From Clostridia bacterium (GTDB taxonomy: Bacteria; Bacillota; Clostridia; Oscillospirales; CAG-272): a stretch of DNA of 50,347 nucleotides. The notes beneath the pieces were generated by a model. That model was not told the origin of the DNA and made no database searches. It saw nothing but the letters and a program-made list of their open reading frames with translations. The DNA lies in contig JAFXHH010000012.1 of assembly GCA_017536475.1 (NCBI GenBank), forward strand, positions 1 through 50,347, written 5' to 3'. Below are positions 7,816 through 15,777 of the stretch, piece after piece. Positions within the stretch are counted from its first letter, which is position 1, and each line of letters opens with the position of its first letter. The position numbers and the translations under genes were made by a program.

Positions 7816-8394
7816 ATGAAGGTCACTTTTCTCGGAGATTCTATTCGTTTTGGCGCGGGTGAGCAGATAGCGGGCTACGGAAAGAGAGCCGCCGAGCTGC
7901 TCGGTCCCGATTTTGAGGTCTTTCAGCCCGACGATAACTGCCGTTTCGCAAAATACACGCTCCGTATGCTGTTCGACTATGCAAGTGTTATTCGCGAGAG
8001 CCGTATCGTTCATTTTAATTGCGGTCATTGGGATCTTTGCGAGCTGTTCGGTGACGGAACCTTCTCGACTGAGGAGGAGTACGTAGAAAATCTCGTTCGC
8101 ATCGCGAGAATTTTGAAATCTTATTGCGACGTTGTGATCTTTGCGACGACTACCCCCGTGCTCGATGCCAATCCGTATAATAGAAATTGCGTGATCGAGC
8201 GTTTCAACGAGATAGCCGTGGCGGCGCTCGAGAAGGAGGGCGTTATTATCAACGATCTTCACGCTCTGCTTGCCGACGATAAGGAAAAATACATCCTCGC
8301 GGCCGATAACATACATCTGACGAGCGAGGGAGTTGAGGTCTGCGCTCGTGCGGTTGCCAATATCGTCGCTGCCGAGGCTGAAAAGCTTGCTTGA
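7816..8394 (+). CDS. SGNH/GDSL-family hydrolase
   Basis: A 192-residue small esterase-like protein. The family block I is LGDSIRFG (6-13) with the nucleophile Ser, the block resembling III is FNCGHWD (about 68-74), and the catalytic Asp-x-x-His pair is DNIHLTSEG near residue 166. There is no signal peptide, so it acts inside the cell unless secreted by another route. SGNH hydrolases cleave esters of lipids, acylated sugars or polysaccharides; the substrate is unknown. It starts 12 bases after leuS and probably shares its T-box-controlled transcript, a context for which I see no functional reason. Confidence 0.88.
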   Translation: MKVTFLGDSIRFGAGEQIAGYGKRAAELLGPDFEVFQPDDNCRFAKYTLRMLFDYASVIRESRIVHFNCGHWDLCELFGDGTFSTEEEYVENLVRIARILKSYCDVVIFATTTPVLDANPYNRNCVIERFNEIAVAALEKEGVIINDLHALLADDKEKYILAADNIHLTSEGVEVCARAVANIVAAEAEKLA

Positions 8395-8437
8395 CGGAAA
8401 TTTCTCAAAAAAATCGAAAAATTTTGCTCAATCAATA

Positions 8438-8466
8438 TTGACAAACAGAAAAATATGGTGTATAAT
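8438..8466 (+). promoter_or_regulatory. Consensus promoter for rpsU
   Basis: TTGACA (8438-8443), 17-bp spacer, TATAAT (8461-8466), 64 bases before the rpsU ATG. Confidence 0.9.
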
Positions 8467-8530
8467 AGTCAAGTATCTGTGAGAAAAATTGCTCACTGAA
8501 CCTGTTTAAAAGCGAGGGGAGGGAAAATAG

Positions 8531-8707
8531 ATGGCAGAAATCAAAGTAAAAGACGGCGAGTCTCTTGACAGTGCGCTCCGTCGTTTTAAGCGTCAGTGTG
8601 CTCGTTCGGGAATCCTTACCGAGCTTCGTAAGAGAGAGCACTACGAGAAGCCCAGCGTAAAGCGTAAGAAGAAGTCTGAGGCTGCACGCAAGAGAAAGTA
8701 TAAATAA
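8531..8707 (+). CDS. rpsU: 30S ribosomal protein S21
   Basis: A short 58-residue gene. The product begins [20 protein letters not shown] and continues with basic sequence ending KRKYK, the standard S21 pattern: a conserved N-terminal half that binds the 30S platform near the anti-Shine-Dalgarno region and a lysine/arginine-rich tail that contacts 16S rRNA. Length matches Firmicute S21 (57-58 residues). A GAGGGGAGGG ribosome site lies just upstream, and a strong promoter and a terminator make it a single-gene unit. Confidence 0.96.
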   Translation: MAEIKVKDGESLDSALRRFKRQCARSGILTELRKREHYEKPSVKRKKKSEAARKRKYK

Positions 8708-8717
8708 TTTTTATGCT

Positions 8718-8765
8718 TGATAAAAGCAGGCGGTGGGGGTTTCCGTGTCGTCTGCTTTTAATTTT
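8718..8765 (+). terminator. rpsU terminator
   Basis: TAAAAGCAGGCG (8718-8729 approx.) pairs with CGTCTGCTTTTA (8749-8760 approx.) with one G-U pair, followed by a T-rich tail; it sits 11 bases after the rpsU stop. Confidence 0.75.
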
Positions 8766-8796
8766 TAAATTTTTTATCTACAAAGGAGTATACGTT

Positions 8797-9063
8797 ATGG
8801 ATTTTCTTAAGAAATTCTGGCCTATGTCTTTTAAGAACAATGACAGTGTAAGCAATCTTGTTATCGGCGTAATCGTTTACGTTGTAGTCGCTATTCTTGC
8901 AGGCGTTGTTATCGCTCTGGCAGGTCTGATCACTGGTTGGATCCCCGTTGTCGGTGCGATCCTCGGCATTCTTCTCGGTGCTGTCGGTACCGTGATCGAG
9001 CTTTATACCATTGCGGGTATAGTCTTCAAGTTCCTTGCGTATTTCAAGGTTTTTAAGGACTGA
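8797..9063 (+). CDS. Small membrane protein of unknown function
   Basis: An 88-residue protein with an ATG at 8797 preceded by AAAGGAG. After a short N-terminal amphipathic stretch (MDFLKKFWPMSFKNND) it has two hydrophobic segments, about 20-46 and 49-78, separated by a Gly/Pro turn (TGWIP), and ends in a basic tail. It probably spans the membrane twice. I do not recognise a named family. It is separated from rpsU by a terminator and ends at a bidirectional terminator shared with the convergent PAP2 gene. Confidence 0.75.
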   Translation: MDFLKKFWPMSFKNNDSVSNLVIGVIVYVVVAILAGVVIALAGLITGWIPVVGAILGILLGAVGTVIELYTIAGIVFKFLAYFKVFKD

Positions 9064-9069
9064 TTACAT

Positions 9070-9103
9070 AAAAAGAGCTTGTGCCACCGCACAAGCTCTT
9101 TTT
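9070..9103. terminator. Bidirectional terminator
   Basis: Perfect 15-bp stem AAAAAGAGCTTGTGC / GCACAAGCTCTTTTT with loop CACC; the A-run on one side and T-run on the other serve both converging genes. Confidence 0.9.
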
Positions 9104-9109
9104 GTATGT

Positions 9110-9778
9110 TTATTCCTGAGGTTGCTTTTTCTTGAAAAGATTTACGATGCTTGAGTTGACGATAAAGGCACACGCCTTTTTGTCCGAATGCTTTTCAAAC
9201 AGATCGTAGATGAGCTTCGCAAGGAAATATGCAATAGTTCCCGCGATCGCGCCGATAATGATGCCTCCGAGGATATCGGAGGGGTAGTGGACCATAAGGT
9301 AATTGCGGCTTGCGCCCATCAAAAGAACGTAGAGCGCGCCGACAGGGAAGAGCCACTTGTGCTTTTTGCCGAGCGTGAGGCAAAGTGCGGTCATACCCGT
9401 CATTGCGGCGGTGGTGTGACCGGAGGGGAAGGAATATTCGCTTTGTACGTGCGAACCGACGTATTGCCACCATTCTACGAAATCGCTGACGTAGGGGCGG
9501 GGACGCGCGACGAGATTTTTAATAGCTACGTTGGTAAATAAAGCTCCGACACCGACTGCAAGCAAAATTGCGATGCCTGCTTTTCTTGTTTTCTTGAAAA
9601 GTAAAAGGATCGCGGCGAGCACGAAGCAAGCCAGCGCTCCGTCGCCGATGATGTCGAAAAATTTTGAAATGGGGTTAAGTATCGGGTCGGCTATCGTGGC
9701 AAGATAGTGATAAAAGCCAAGAATGGCGCGGTCGAATCCGGCAAAGGTTGAATTCAGCCACTGCGCAGCTGGTGTCAT
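9110..9778 (-). CDS. PAP2-family membrane phosphatase
   Basis: A 222-residue integral membrane protein of the type 2 phosphatidic acid phosphatase superfamily. All three active-site motifs are present: K-x6-RP as KNLVARPRP (87-95), PSGH (118-121) and SR-x5-H-x3-D as SRNYLMVHYPSD (147-158). Members dephosphorylate lipid phosphates such as undecaprenyl pyrophosphate or phosphatidate at the outer face of the membrane; the specific lipid is unclear. About five to six hydrophobic segments are visible. The ATG at 9776-9778 has a GGAG site 9 bases upstream; the frame continues further upstream to 9844 but that lies in the promoter. Transcribed alone. Confidence 0.93.
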   Translation of the reverse strand: MTPAAQWLNSTFAGFDRAILGFYHYLATIADPILNPISKFFDIIGDGALACFVLAAILLLFKKTRKAGIAILLAVGVGALFTNVAIKNLVARPRPYVSDFVEWWQYVGSHVQSEYSFPSGHTTAAMTGMTALCLTLGKKHKWLFPVGALYVLLMGASRNYLMVHYPSDILGGIIIGAIAGTIAYFLAKLIYDLFEKHSDKKACAFIVNSSIVNLFKKKQPQE

Positions 9779-9815
9779 ATACTTGTTCTCCTTTTGTTTA
9801 TTGTATAACAGAGTA

Positions 9816-9844
9816 ATTATACCATGAAAGCGGGAATGTGTCAA
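9816..9844 (-). promoter_or_regulatory. Promoter of the PAP2 gene
   Basis: On the minus strand, TTGACA (9844-9839), 17-bp spacer and TATAAT (9821-9816), 37 bases before the ATG. Confidence 0.88.
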
Positions 9845-9897
9845 TAATCTTTGTCCGAAATTGTCGCCATTTATTTTGTGATTTTAAAAAAAAGGTA

Positions 9898-9925
9898 TTG
9901 ACAAAACGAAAGTTTGTGGTATAAT
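9898..9925 (+). promoter_or_regulatory. Promoter of tRNA-Ser
   Basis: TTGACA (9898-9903), 16-bp spacer, TATAAT (9920-9925), about 60 bases before the tRNA. Confidence 0.88.
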
Positions 9926-9986
9926 AGATTGGTAAGCCAATTTAAACGGATGGCTTGCGCGGGCAGCTTGCCCGTTTGAATACTTT

Positions 9987-10079
9987 GGAGAAGTACTCAA
10001 GAGGCCGAAGAGGCGCCCCTGCTAAGGGTGTAGGTCGGATTTAACCGGCGCGAGAGTTCAAATCTCTCCTTCTCCGCCA
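9987..10079 (+). tRNA. tRNA-Ser (anticodon GCU)
   Basis: A 93-base class II tRNA. The acceptor GGAGAAG pairs with CTTCTCC, the 3' end is encoded GCCA, the anticodon loop is CTGCTAA inside a CCC/GGG stem, and a long variable arm follows, as expected for serine tRNA. The T arm contains AGTTCAAATCT. The CCA end is encoded. It reads AGC/AGU codons. It is transcribed alone from its own promoter and ends at a strong terminator. Confidence 0.96.
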
Positions 10080-10116
10080 AAAAATATAGCCACCCAATCG
10101 GGTGGCTATATTTTTT
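10080..10116 (+). terminator. tRNA-Ser terminator
   Basis: A 16-bp perfect stem (AAAAATATAGCCACCC / GGGTGGCTATATTTTT), loop AATC, followed by T; it begins one base after the tRNA. Confidence 0.93.
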
Positions 10117-10210
10117 GTCTTCGAATGAAAGATTTGAACTTGAGCGACGGGAACCGGCAAGAGAGGGAGAAAAATCGACCGCCGCCGGTGGCGGAAAAAG
10201 GGAGATTTTT

Positions 10211-10289
10211 CGAGTGGCAACAACTTGGCTTTTGCCGACCGAGCTCCGTAGGGCGAGGGAGAGAAAAAGCCTTAGTTGTAATAGTGCGA
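10211..10289 (+). repeat. Intergenic repeat, copy 1
   Basis: A 79-bp unit beginning CGAGTGGCAACAACTTGG. It matches copy 2 at 10369-10447 at about 72 of 79 positions. Within the unit CAACTTGGCTTTT and AAAAAGCCTTAGTTG are imperfect inverted partners, so the RNA or single strand would fold into a hairpin. The surrounding 10119-10560 stretch has no credible gene; it also holds a GAAAAATC/GATTTTTC stem enclosing CCGCC/GGCGG (10167-10212). Confidence 0.8.
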
Positions 10290-10368
10290 AAGATAAGATA
10301 CACATTGCCGCGCTGCCTTGGCGGACTTCCCACAAAGCGAAACTGTTAACGCTCCTTACATTGCCATT

Positions 10369-10447
10369 CGAGTGGCAGCAACTTGGTTTTTGCCGAGTGA
10401 GGTCCATAGGGCGAGGGAGAGAAAAAGCCTTAGTTGTAACAGTGCGA
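10369..10447 (+). repeat. Intergenic repeat, copy 2
   Basis: Second 79-bp unit, offset 158 bp from copy 1 and about 91% identical. Differences cluster in the loop part (around 10397-10408), while both hairpin arms are nearly unchanged, which suggests that the folded form matters or that the unit is a recent duplication. Confidence 0.8.
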
Positions 10448-10564
10448 CGGAACGCTTTGCGTTCCTAGAGAATCTCTCCACCGTCCGCGTCAGCGTTAAT
10501 AAAAAAATCCGTAACTGTTGGCACTCTAAAAGCCTCTTTTTTGACAGCAAGAAGCGAAATTCTC

Positions 10565-10593
10565 TTGACAACCGTATATTTTTAGTGTATAAT
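10565..10593 (+). promoter_or_regulatory. Consensus promoter for mscL
   Basis: TTGACA (10565-10570), 17-bp spacer, TATAAT (10588-10593), 50 bases before the mscL ATG. Confidence 0.9.
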
Positions 10594-10642
10594 TAAATTC
10601 GACAAATTCGACTTGATTTTCGGTCGACAAAACGGAGGAAAT

Positions 10643-11263
10643 ATGAAAAACTTTTTTGCTGAATTCAAAAAGTTCATTACGCGCGGAAACGTAATGGATA
10701 TGGCAGTCGGTGTTATCGTCGGCGGCGCATTTACCGCGATCGTTAACGGACTTAGCAACTTCATTCTCAAGCCCATTATCAACTACGTGCTGGCTTTGAT
10801 CTTCGGTGCAAGCTCGCTCAGCGAGGTCTACACTATGCTCCAGCCTGCATACAAGGACGTTCTTGACGAGGCAGGTGCCGTTATCGGTCAGGAGCTCGAT
10901 CTTGCTAACTCGATCTACATAAACTGGGGCGAGTTTATCAACGCGATCATCAACTTCCTGCTCATCGCTCTCGTTCTTTTCCTTATCGTAAGATTCTTCA
11001 ACAAGCTCAGAGCTGACGGTGAGAGCAGAAAGAAGAACAAGCCCACCAAGGCAGAGAAGAAGGAAATGAAGGCTCTCGGCATCAAGCGTTCCGACAAGAA
11101 GGCGGTTGAGGCTTACTATGCAGACAAGGCTCGTGCGGCTGCTGAGGCTAAGGCGGCTGAGGAGGCTGCGGCAGCCGAGAAGGCAAGACTCGAAAGAGAA
11201 GCTAATCCCACCACCGAGGAGCTTCTCAAGCAGATCCTCTCTGAGATGCAGAAGAAGGCTTAA
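10643..11263 (+). CDS. mscL: Large-conductance mechanosensitive channel with an extended C-terminus
   Basis: A 206-residue membrane channel that opens on membrane tension to release solutes during hypo-osmotic shock. The N-terminus [20 protein letters not shown] is the family signature and forms the pore-lining TM1 (about 17-47). TM2 lies at about 96-119. The usual protein is 130-150 residues; here about 65 extra residues (122-187), rich in Lys, Ala and Glu and predicted helical, are inserted between TM2 and the conserved terminal helix ([17 protein letters not shown], 189-205). The extracellular loop (50-95) is ordinary or slightly long. ATG at 10643 follows GGAGG. mgsA follows 73 bases downstream. 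Confidence 0.95.
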   Translation: MKNFFAEFKKFITRGNVMDMAVGVIVGGAFTAIVNGLSNFILKPIINYVLALIFGASSLSEVYTMLQPAYKDVLDEAGAVIGQELDLANSIYINWGEFINAIINFLLIALVLFLIVRFFNKLRADGESRKKNKPTKAEKKEMKALGIKRSDKKAVEAYYADKARAAAEAKAAEEAAAAEKARLEREANPTTEELLKQILSEMQKKA

Positions 11264-11336
11264 TTTTAATAAAAAGTCGTTTCGGGAGGCATCTATGACA
11301 GGTGCCTTCCGATCTTTATCAATAAGGAGAATAACA

Positions 11337-11720
11337 ATGAAAATAGCTTTGATAGCGCACGATAAGAAAAAATCGGAGATCATTGAGCTTGCAAAGCAGT
11401 ATAAGGACGTTCTTGCAAACTACGAGCTTTACGCTACGGGCACGACGGGAACGCTTATTATGGGCGAGACCTCGCTTCCGATACACAGAATGAAAAGCGG
11501 TCCTCTCGGCGGAGATCAGCAGATCGGTGCGATGCTTGCGAACGGCGAGCTTGGGTTGATCATATTCCTTCGCGACCCTCTGACCGCGCAGCCTCACGAG
11601 CCTGACGTTTCGGCTCTGTTAAGGCTTTGCGACGTGCAGAAGATCCCGCTTGCGACAAACGTAAGCAGCGCGATAATTATGCTGGAATCCTTGAAGAACG
11701 GAACCTTTCCGTCGAAATAA
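11337..11720 (+). CDS. mgsA: Methylglyoxal synthase
   Basis: A 127-residue cytoplasmic enzyme converting dihydroxyacetone phosphate to methylglyoxal and phosphate, a bypass of lower glycolysis when phosphate is short. Signature segments are ALIAHDKKK (4-12), the phosphate-binding [18 protein letters not shown], and [20 protein letters not shown] with the catalytic Asp/His environment. Length is normal. ATG at 11337 follows AAGGAG; a longer open frame begins at 11106 but overlaps mscL in another frame and is not the gene. Ends at a bidirectional terminator facing uxaC. Confidence 0.97.
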   Translation: MKIALIAHDKKKSEIIELAKQYKDVLANYELYATGTTGTLIMGETSLPIHRMKSGPLGGDQQIGAMLANGELGLIIFLRDPLTAQPHEPDVSALLRLCDVQKIPLATNVSSAIIMLESLKNGTFPSK

Positions 11721-11721
11721 C

Positions 11722-11755
11722 AAAAAATCGGCTCGCGGGTGTGAGCCGATTTTTT
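11722..11755. terminator. Bidirectional terminator between mgsA and uxaC
   Basis: AAAAAATCGGCTC / GAGCCGATTTTTT stem of 13 bp with an 8-nt loop. Confidence 0.9.
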
Positions 11756-11761
11756 TGTTGG

Positions 11762-12991
11762 TCAGAATCCAAAATAATTTTTTGCATTGTAGTAGCAGAT
11801 ATCTGCGGCGATCTTCTTGAGCTGCGCCATATCTGCGGGGTATTCGCCCTCCTCGACCCATTTGCCGAGCAGGTTGCAGAGAATTCTTCTGAAATATTCG
11901 TGTCTTGTGTAGGAAACGAAGCTGCGGCTATCGGTCAGCATACCGACGAAGCGCGCGATCATTCCAAGGTTTGCGAGTGCTCTCATCTGGCTCTCCATAC
12001 CGTCTCTCTGGTCGTTGAACCACCAGCCCGAGCCGAACTGGATCTTGCCCGGGATGCCGCCGCCCTGGAAGTTGCCGAGCATCGTTCCGAGGACGTAGTT
12101 ATCCTTGGGGTTGAGAGTGTAGAGAATAGTCTTGGGGAGCATATCCTTTTTGTCAAGACCGTCAAGTATCTTGGAAAGACCTTCTGCGATCTGGAAATCG
12201 TTGACCGAGTCAAAGCCCGTGTCGGCGCCGAGCTTTGCGAACATTCTCGAGTTATTGTTACGCAGAGCGCCGATATGGAGCTGCCATACCCAGCCGCGCT
12301 TTGCATATTCCTCGCCGAGATATATCAGCTTCTCGATCGTCTCGTCATCCATAGAGTCGACCGCGTGGTCGGAAAGACGGCAGCCGTTCTCGTGGAAGAA
12401 ATCGAGGCGCTCGGGGAAGTCGGGTTTGATCGCTGCAAGGTCGGGGCGGAACGCGGGAATCACCTTGGTGTCAAAGCCTTTGATCTCCTTGATCTGTCTG
12501 TGATATTCGAGCGTGTCGTAGGGAGCGTCGGTCGTGCAGATCGTCTCTACGTTGCTCTTTTTGATGAGTCCCTGAACTCTGTATTCATCGGTTGCGAGAA
12601 GCGCGTTGATCTTATCCCAGATCTCCTTTGCGGTGTCCTCGGACAAGGTCTCGTCGATGTCGAAATATCTCTTGAGCTCAAGGTGGGTCCAATGGTAAAG
12701 CGGGTTGCCGATGAGCAACGGAACGGTCTTTGCGAACGCGAGCCACTTTTCGTAGTCGTCGGCATCTCCCGTGATGTATCTTTCGTCAACGCCGTTGGTA
12801 CGCATCTGACGCCACTTGTAGTGGTCGCCTCCGAGGAAAAGCTCGTACGCGTTCTTGAACTGATGGTTTTCGGCGATCATTTTGGGGCTGATGTGGCAAT
12901 GGTAGTCGATTATCGGGAGATCCTTGACCGACTCGTAAAGCTCTCTTGCCGTTTTGGTTTTTAACATAAAATCATCGTTAATAAAACTCAT
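11762..12991 (-). CDS. uxaC: Uronate (glucuronate/galacturonate) isomerase
   Basis: A 409-residue isomerase of the amidohydrolase-like fold that interconverts D-galacturonate and D-tagaturonate, or D-glucuronate and D-fructuronate. Recognised from IIDYHCHISP (27-36, the metal-binding His pair), YHWTHLELKRYF, TICTTDAPYD, VIPAFRPD, HENGCRLSDHAVD and GMLTDSRSFVSYTRHEYFRR. The classical enzyme has about 465-470 residues; this one lacks roughly 50 residues between the FRPD segment and the HENGCRLSDH segment, while all conserved blocks on both sides remain. It overlaps the uxaA stop by four bases (ATGA), so it is the last gene of a uxaB-uxaA-uxaC operon. Confidence 0.95.
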   Translation of the reverse strand: MSFINDDFMLKTKTARELYESVKDLPIIDYHCHISPKMIAENHQFKNAYELFLGGDHYKWRQMRTNGVDERYITGDADDYEKWLAFAKTVPLLIGNPLYHWTHLELKRYFDIDETLSEDTAKEIWDKINALLATDEYRVQGLIKKSNVETICTTDAPYDTLEYHRQIKEIKGFDTKVIPAFRPDLAAIKPDFPERLDFFHENGCRLSDHAVDSMDDETIEKLIYLGEEYAKRGWVWQLHIGALRNNNSRMFAKLGADTGFDSVNDFQIAEGLSKILDGLDKKDMLPKTILYTLNPKDNYVLGTMLGNFQGGGIPGKIQFGSGWWFNDQRDGMESQMRALANLGMIARFVGMLTDSRSFVSYTRHEYFRRILCNLLGKWVEEGEYPADMAQLKKIAADICYYNAKNYFGF

Positions 12992-14379
12992 AGCGTTACT
13001 CCGTCCTTGAATATTGAAATTTCTTCGTATTTATTGGTTTCGTTTTTGGTCTGCTCGCCCTCGGCAACTCTTACGACGTAAGCCAGGAGCTCGTCAGAGA
13101 GGTCGCTGCCGTCAAGCGTGGGAGAGGCGTCGAAATCGATCCAATTTGCCTTTCTTTCGGCAAGGGAGTGATTGGTTGCGATCTTTACGGTGGGCACTGC
13201 GGTGCCGAGGGGCGTGCCGCGTCCCGTGGTGAAGAGAATTACGTGAACTCCCGCTGCCATCAGGTTTGTGCAGGCGACTATGTCGTTGCCCGGGCCGTTG
13301 AGCAGGGAAAGACCGTTCTTCTCAAGTTTGTCGCCGTAGGATAACACGTCGACGACGGGGGAAAGTCCGCCCTTCTGAATACAGCCGAGCGATTTTTCCT
13401 CAAGGGTGGTGATACCGCCCTTTTTGTTTCCGGGGGAGGGGTTTTCGTAGATCACCTGATTGTATCGGGTGTAATAATCCTTGAAATCGTTGACCATTTT
13501 TACGGTCTTATCAAAGATCTCCTCGCTTTCGCATCTGTTCATAAGCAGATGCTCCGCGCCGAACATTTCGGGAACCTCGGTCAAAGCGCAGGAGCCGCCG
13601 TAGGATACCAGCTTGTCGCAGAATCTGCCGACGAGGGGATTTGCGGTGATTCCCGAAAGTCCGTCGCTTCCGCCGCACTTGAGTCCGACCTTAAGCCTGG
13701 AGATGTGCACGGGCTGACGCTTAAACGTGTCGGCGTATGCCTTCAGCTCGTTTATCAGGCGAACGCCCTCGGCGATCTCGTCGGAAAAGTCCTGCGCGTT
13801 AAGAAATTTGACGCGCTTGTCGTTCCACTCGCCAAGAACCGATTTGAAAACGTCGATATTGTTGTTTTCGCATCCGAGACCGAGCACGAGCACGCCGCCT
13901 GCGTTTGGGTGGTTGACCATTCCGCGCAAGATATACTGCGTGGTGGTCTGGTCGTCTCCAAGCTGGGAGCAGCCGAAGGGATGGGGAAAATATTTCGCGC
14001 CCGTAAGGTCCGCGAGCTTTTCGGCGATCTTATTTACACAGCCGACGGTGTTGACTATCCAGATATCGTTTCGGATACCGACCTGACCGTCCTCGCGGAT
14101 GTAGCCCATAAAAGTCAGGTCGCTGTCGGTCTTTTCGTCGTGGCACTTGGATTTTTCGTAGGTGTACTCAAGCTTGCCCGAAAGATTGGTCTTGACGTTG
14201 TGGGTGTGGACGTGGTCTCCCGCCTTTATCTCCTCGGTCGCGTGACCGATCGGCTGACCGTATTTTATCACGTTCTCACCGCTTTTGATGTCGCAAAGGG
14301 CGTATTTGTGGCCGTCTGCGAGATTTATGCCCACGTTATCAAGCTTGTTTATGATAAGGAGATCATTTTCTTTCGACAT
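12988..14379 (-). CDS. uxaA: Altronate dehydratase
   Basis: A 463-residue iron-dependent dehydratase converting D-altronate to 2-keto-3-deoxygluconate. The N-terminal SAF-like domain (about 1-90) includes GQPIGHATEEIKAGDHVHTHN, and the large C-terminal domain carries FMGYIREDGQVGIRN, the cysteine-bearing GCSQLG and the GGSDGLSGITANP segment typical of UxaA/GarD proteins. Slightly shorter than the ~495-residue E. coli enzyme. It overlaps uxaB by 17 bases at its start and uxaC by four at its end, implying translational coupling. GAGG lies 10 bases before the ATG. Confidence 0.96.
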   Translation of the reverse strand: MSKENDLLIINKLDNVGINLADGHKYALCDIKSGENVIKYGQPIGHATEEIKAGDHVHTHNVKTNLSGKLEYTYEKSKCHDEKTDSDLTFMGYIREDGQVGIRNDIWIVNTVGCVNKIAEKLADLTGAKYFPHPFGCSQLGDDQTTTQYILRGMVNHPNAGGVLVLGLGCENNNIDVFKSVLGEWNDKRVKFLNAQDFSDEIAEGVRLINELKAYADTFKRQPVHISRLKVGLKCGGSDGLSGITANPLVGRFCDKLVSYGGSCALTEVPEMFGAEHLLMNRCESEEIFDKTVKMVNDFKDYYTRYNQVIYENPSPGNKKGGITTLEEKSLGCIQKGGLSPVVDVLSYGDKLEKNGLSLLNGPGNDIVACTNLMAAGVHVILFTTGRGTPLGTAVPTVKIATNHSLAERKANWIDFDASPTLDGSDLSDELLAYVVRVAEGEQTKNETNKYEEISIFKDGVTL

Positions 14380-15631
14380 ACTTTGCTACCTCTTTTTCAA
14401 GGAAGGAAAGATCGGTGCCCCAAAGCTTTTCGTTGGCAAGGATCTCGCCGACGGTGGCAGACTTCATGAACGCGGTGACCTCGGGATCGTCGTTGGTCAT
14501 ATCGGTGGTGTAGAAGTCGATAAGCTTTGCAAAGGAAAACAAGAGTGTTTCGGGCATTTTGTTATATCTCTTGATATATTCGAGAATAGAGGGAAGCACA
14601 CGCACCTTGAATTTGCTGACGCTGTTGAGCGCGATCGAGATCAGCATGTGTCTGATATAGGGGTTGGAGAAGCGGATTATTACGTTGTCGGCGTATTCGA
14701 TAAGCTCCTCGCGGGGAAGATCGAGCGTGGGAATGATCTCGTCGTAAACGCACTTTCTGATGTGAGTGAGCATTCCCTCGTCGTCGATGCAGCTCTTTAC
14801 GGTATCGAAGCCCGAAAGCAGAGCGTAGGGCACAAGAGAGGTGTGAGCGCCGTTGAGGATGCGGACCTTTCTGGTTCTGTACATTTCAAGATTGTCGGTC
14901 ACGATTACGTTAAGACCGCACTTGTCGAAGGGGATCTCGGAGCAGAGATCGGCATAGCCCTCGATTACCCAAAGGTGAAAATATTCGCTGGTGTTGACCA
15001 TCTTATCGTCGAAGCCGACGTCGATCTTTTCGTCCTTGGGATATCCCGTGTTGATCCTGTCAACAAGCGTGTTGCAGAAAATGTTATCGTTTTCGATCCA
15101 AGCCTTGAAGTCCTCGCCAAGTCCCCAGAGGTCAGCGTACTGAAGCACGCACTTTTTGAGGTTAGCTCCGTTTTTGTCGATAAGCTCGCAGGGAAGGAAG
15201 ACGAATCCGCCAAGGCCGAGATCGAATCTCTTTTTGAGAAGCTGAGTCAGCTTTGCGGGGAAGGTCTTCGCGGGTCTGTCGGTTATTTTGTCGGTATCCT
15301 CGAAGCAGATTCCCGCCTCGGTGGTGTTTGATATGATGAATCTGAAGTCGGGGTTCTCGGCAAGTGCCATGTAAGCGTCAAAGTCCTCGTAGGGCTTTAC
15401 GCAACGCGAGATAACGTCGATAAGCTTTACGTCCACGCCCTCGCTTCCTCGGCAAAGATGGGTATACTTACAGCCCTGCGCCTCAAGCATATCGCACATA
15501 CCCTTCTCGATAGGCTGAACGACTACTACCTTGCCGTCAAAATCGGCATTTTCATTGATGATCTGAAGCATCCAATCGGCAAAGCCGCGCAAAAATCCGC
15601 CCTCGCCGAACTGTATAACTCTTTCCTTCAT
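14363..15631 (-). CDS. uxaB: Tagaturonate reductase (altronate oxidoreductase)
   Basis: A 422-residue NAD-dependent mannitol-dehydrogenase-family enzyme that reduces D-tagaturonate to D-altronate. The N-terminal nucleotide-binding start is VIQFGEGGFLRGFADWML (5-22), and the catalytic C-terminal half has the family's K-x-x-x-L-N-x-x-H pattern as KVRILNGAHTSLVPYA. Somewhat shorter than E. coli UxaB (483). First gene of the operon; the ATG (15629-15631) has GGAGG nine bases upstream. The AraC-type regulator starts divergently about 145 bases away. Confidence 0.95.
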   Translation of the reverse strand: MKERVIQFGEGGFLRGFADWMLQIINENADFDGKVVVVQPIEKGMCDMLEAQGCKYTHLCRGSEGVDVKLIDVISRCVKPYEDFDAYMALAENPDFRFIISNTTEAGICFEDTDKITDRPAKTFPAKLTQLLKKRFDLGLGGFVFLPCELIDKNGANLKKCVLQYADLWGLGEDFKAWIENDNIFCNTLVDRINTGYPKDEKIDVGFDDKMVNTSEYFHLWVIEGYADLCSEIPFDKCGLNVIVTDNLEMYRTRKVRILNGAHTSLVPYALLSGFDTVKSCIDDEGMLTHIRKCVYDEIIPTLDLPREELIEYADNVIIRFSNPYIRHMLISIALNSVSKFKVRVLPSILEYIKRYNKMPETLLFSFAKLIDFYTTDMTNDDPEVTAFMKSATVGEILANEKLWGTDLSFLEKEVAKYVERK

Positions 15632-15727
15632 AATAATGAGCCTCCGTCATTTTATTGTTTACAAGTCAATTATATATCAAAAAAACACAAAAATCCTTAA
15701 TAATTTTGACAAAATAGCGCGAAAACC

Positions 15728-15756
15728 TTGAATTTTTTGATTATATATGCTACAAT
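15728..15756 (+). promoter_or_regulatory. Promoter of the AraC-type regulator in the uxa divergent region
   Basis: TTGAAT (15728-15733), 17-bp spacer, TACAAT (15751-15756). The 145-bp divergent region (15632-15777) is A+T rich and must also hold the uxaB promoter, which I cannot place with confidence. Confidence 0.6.
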
Positions 15757-15777
15757 GTATCGAGGGAGGTGAGAAAA

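Noticed and set aside
9997..10407. Open frames covering tRNA-Ser and the 79-bp repeats
   Set aside because: They run through the antisense of a tRNA and repeat DNA; no ribosome sites and no domains.
11627..12964. 445-residue plus-strand frame across uxaC
   Set aside because: uxaC on the minus strand has clear motifs and translational coupling to uxaA; the plus frame is a shadow.
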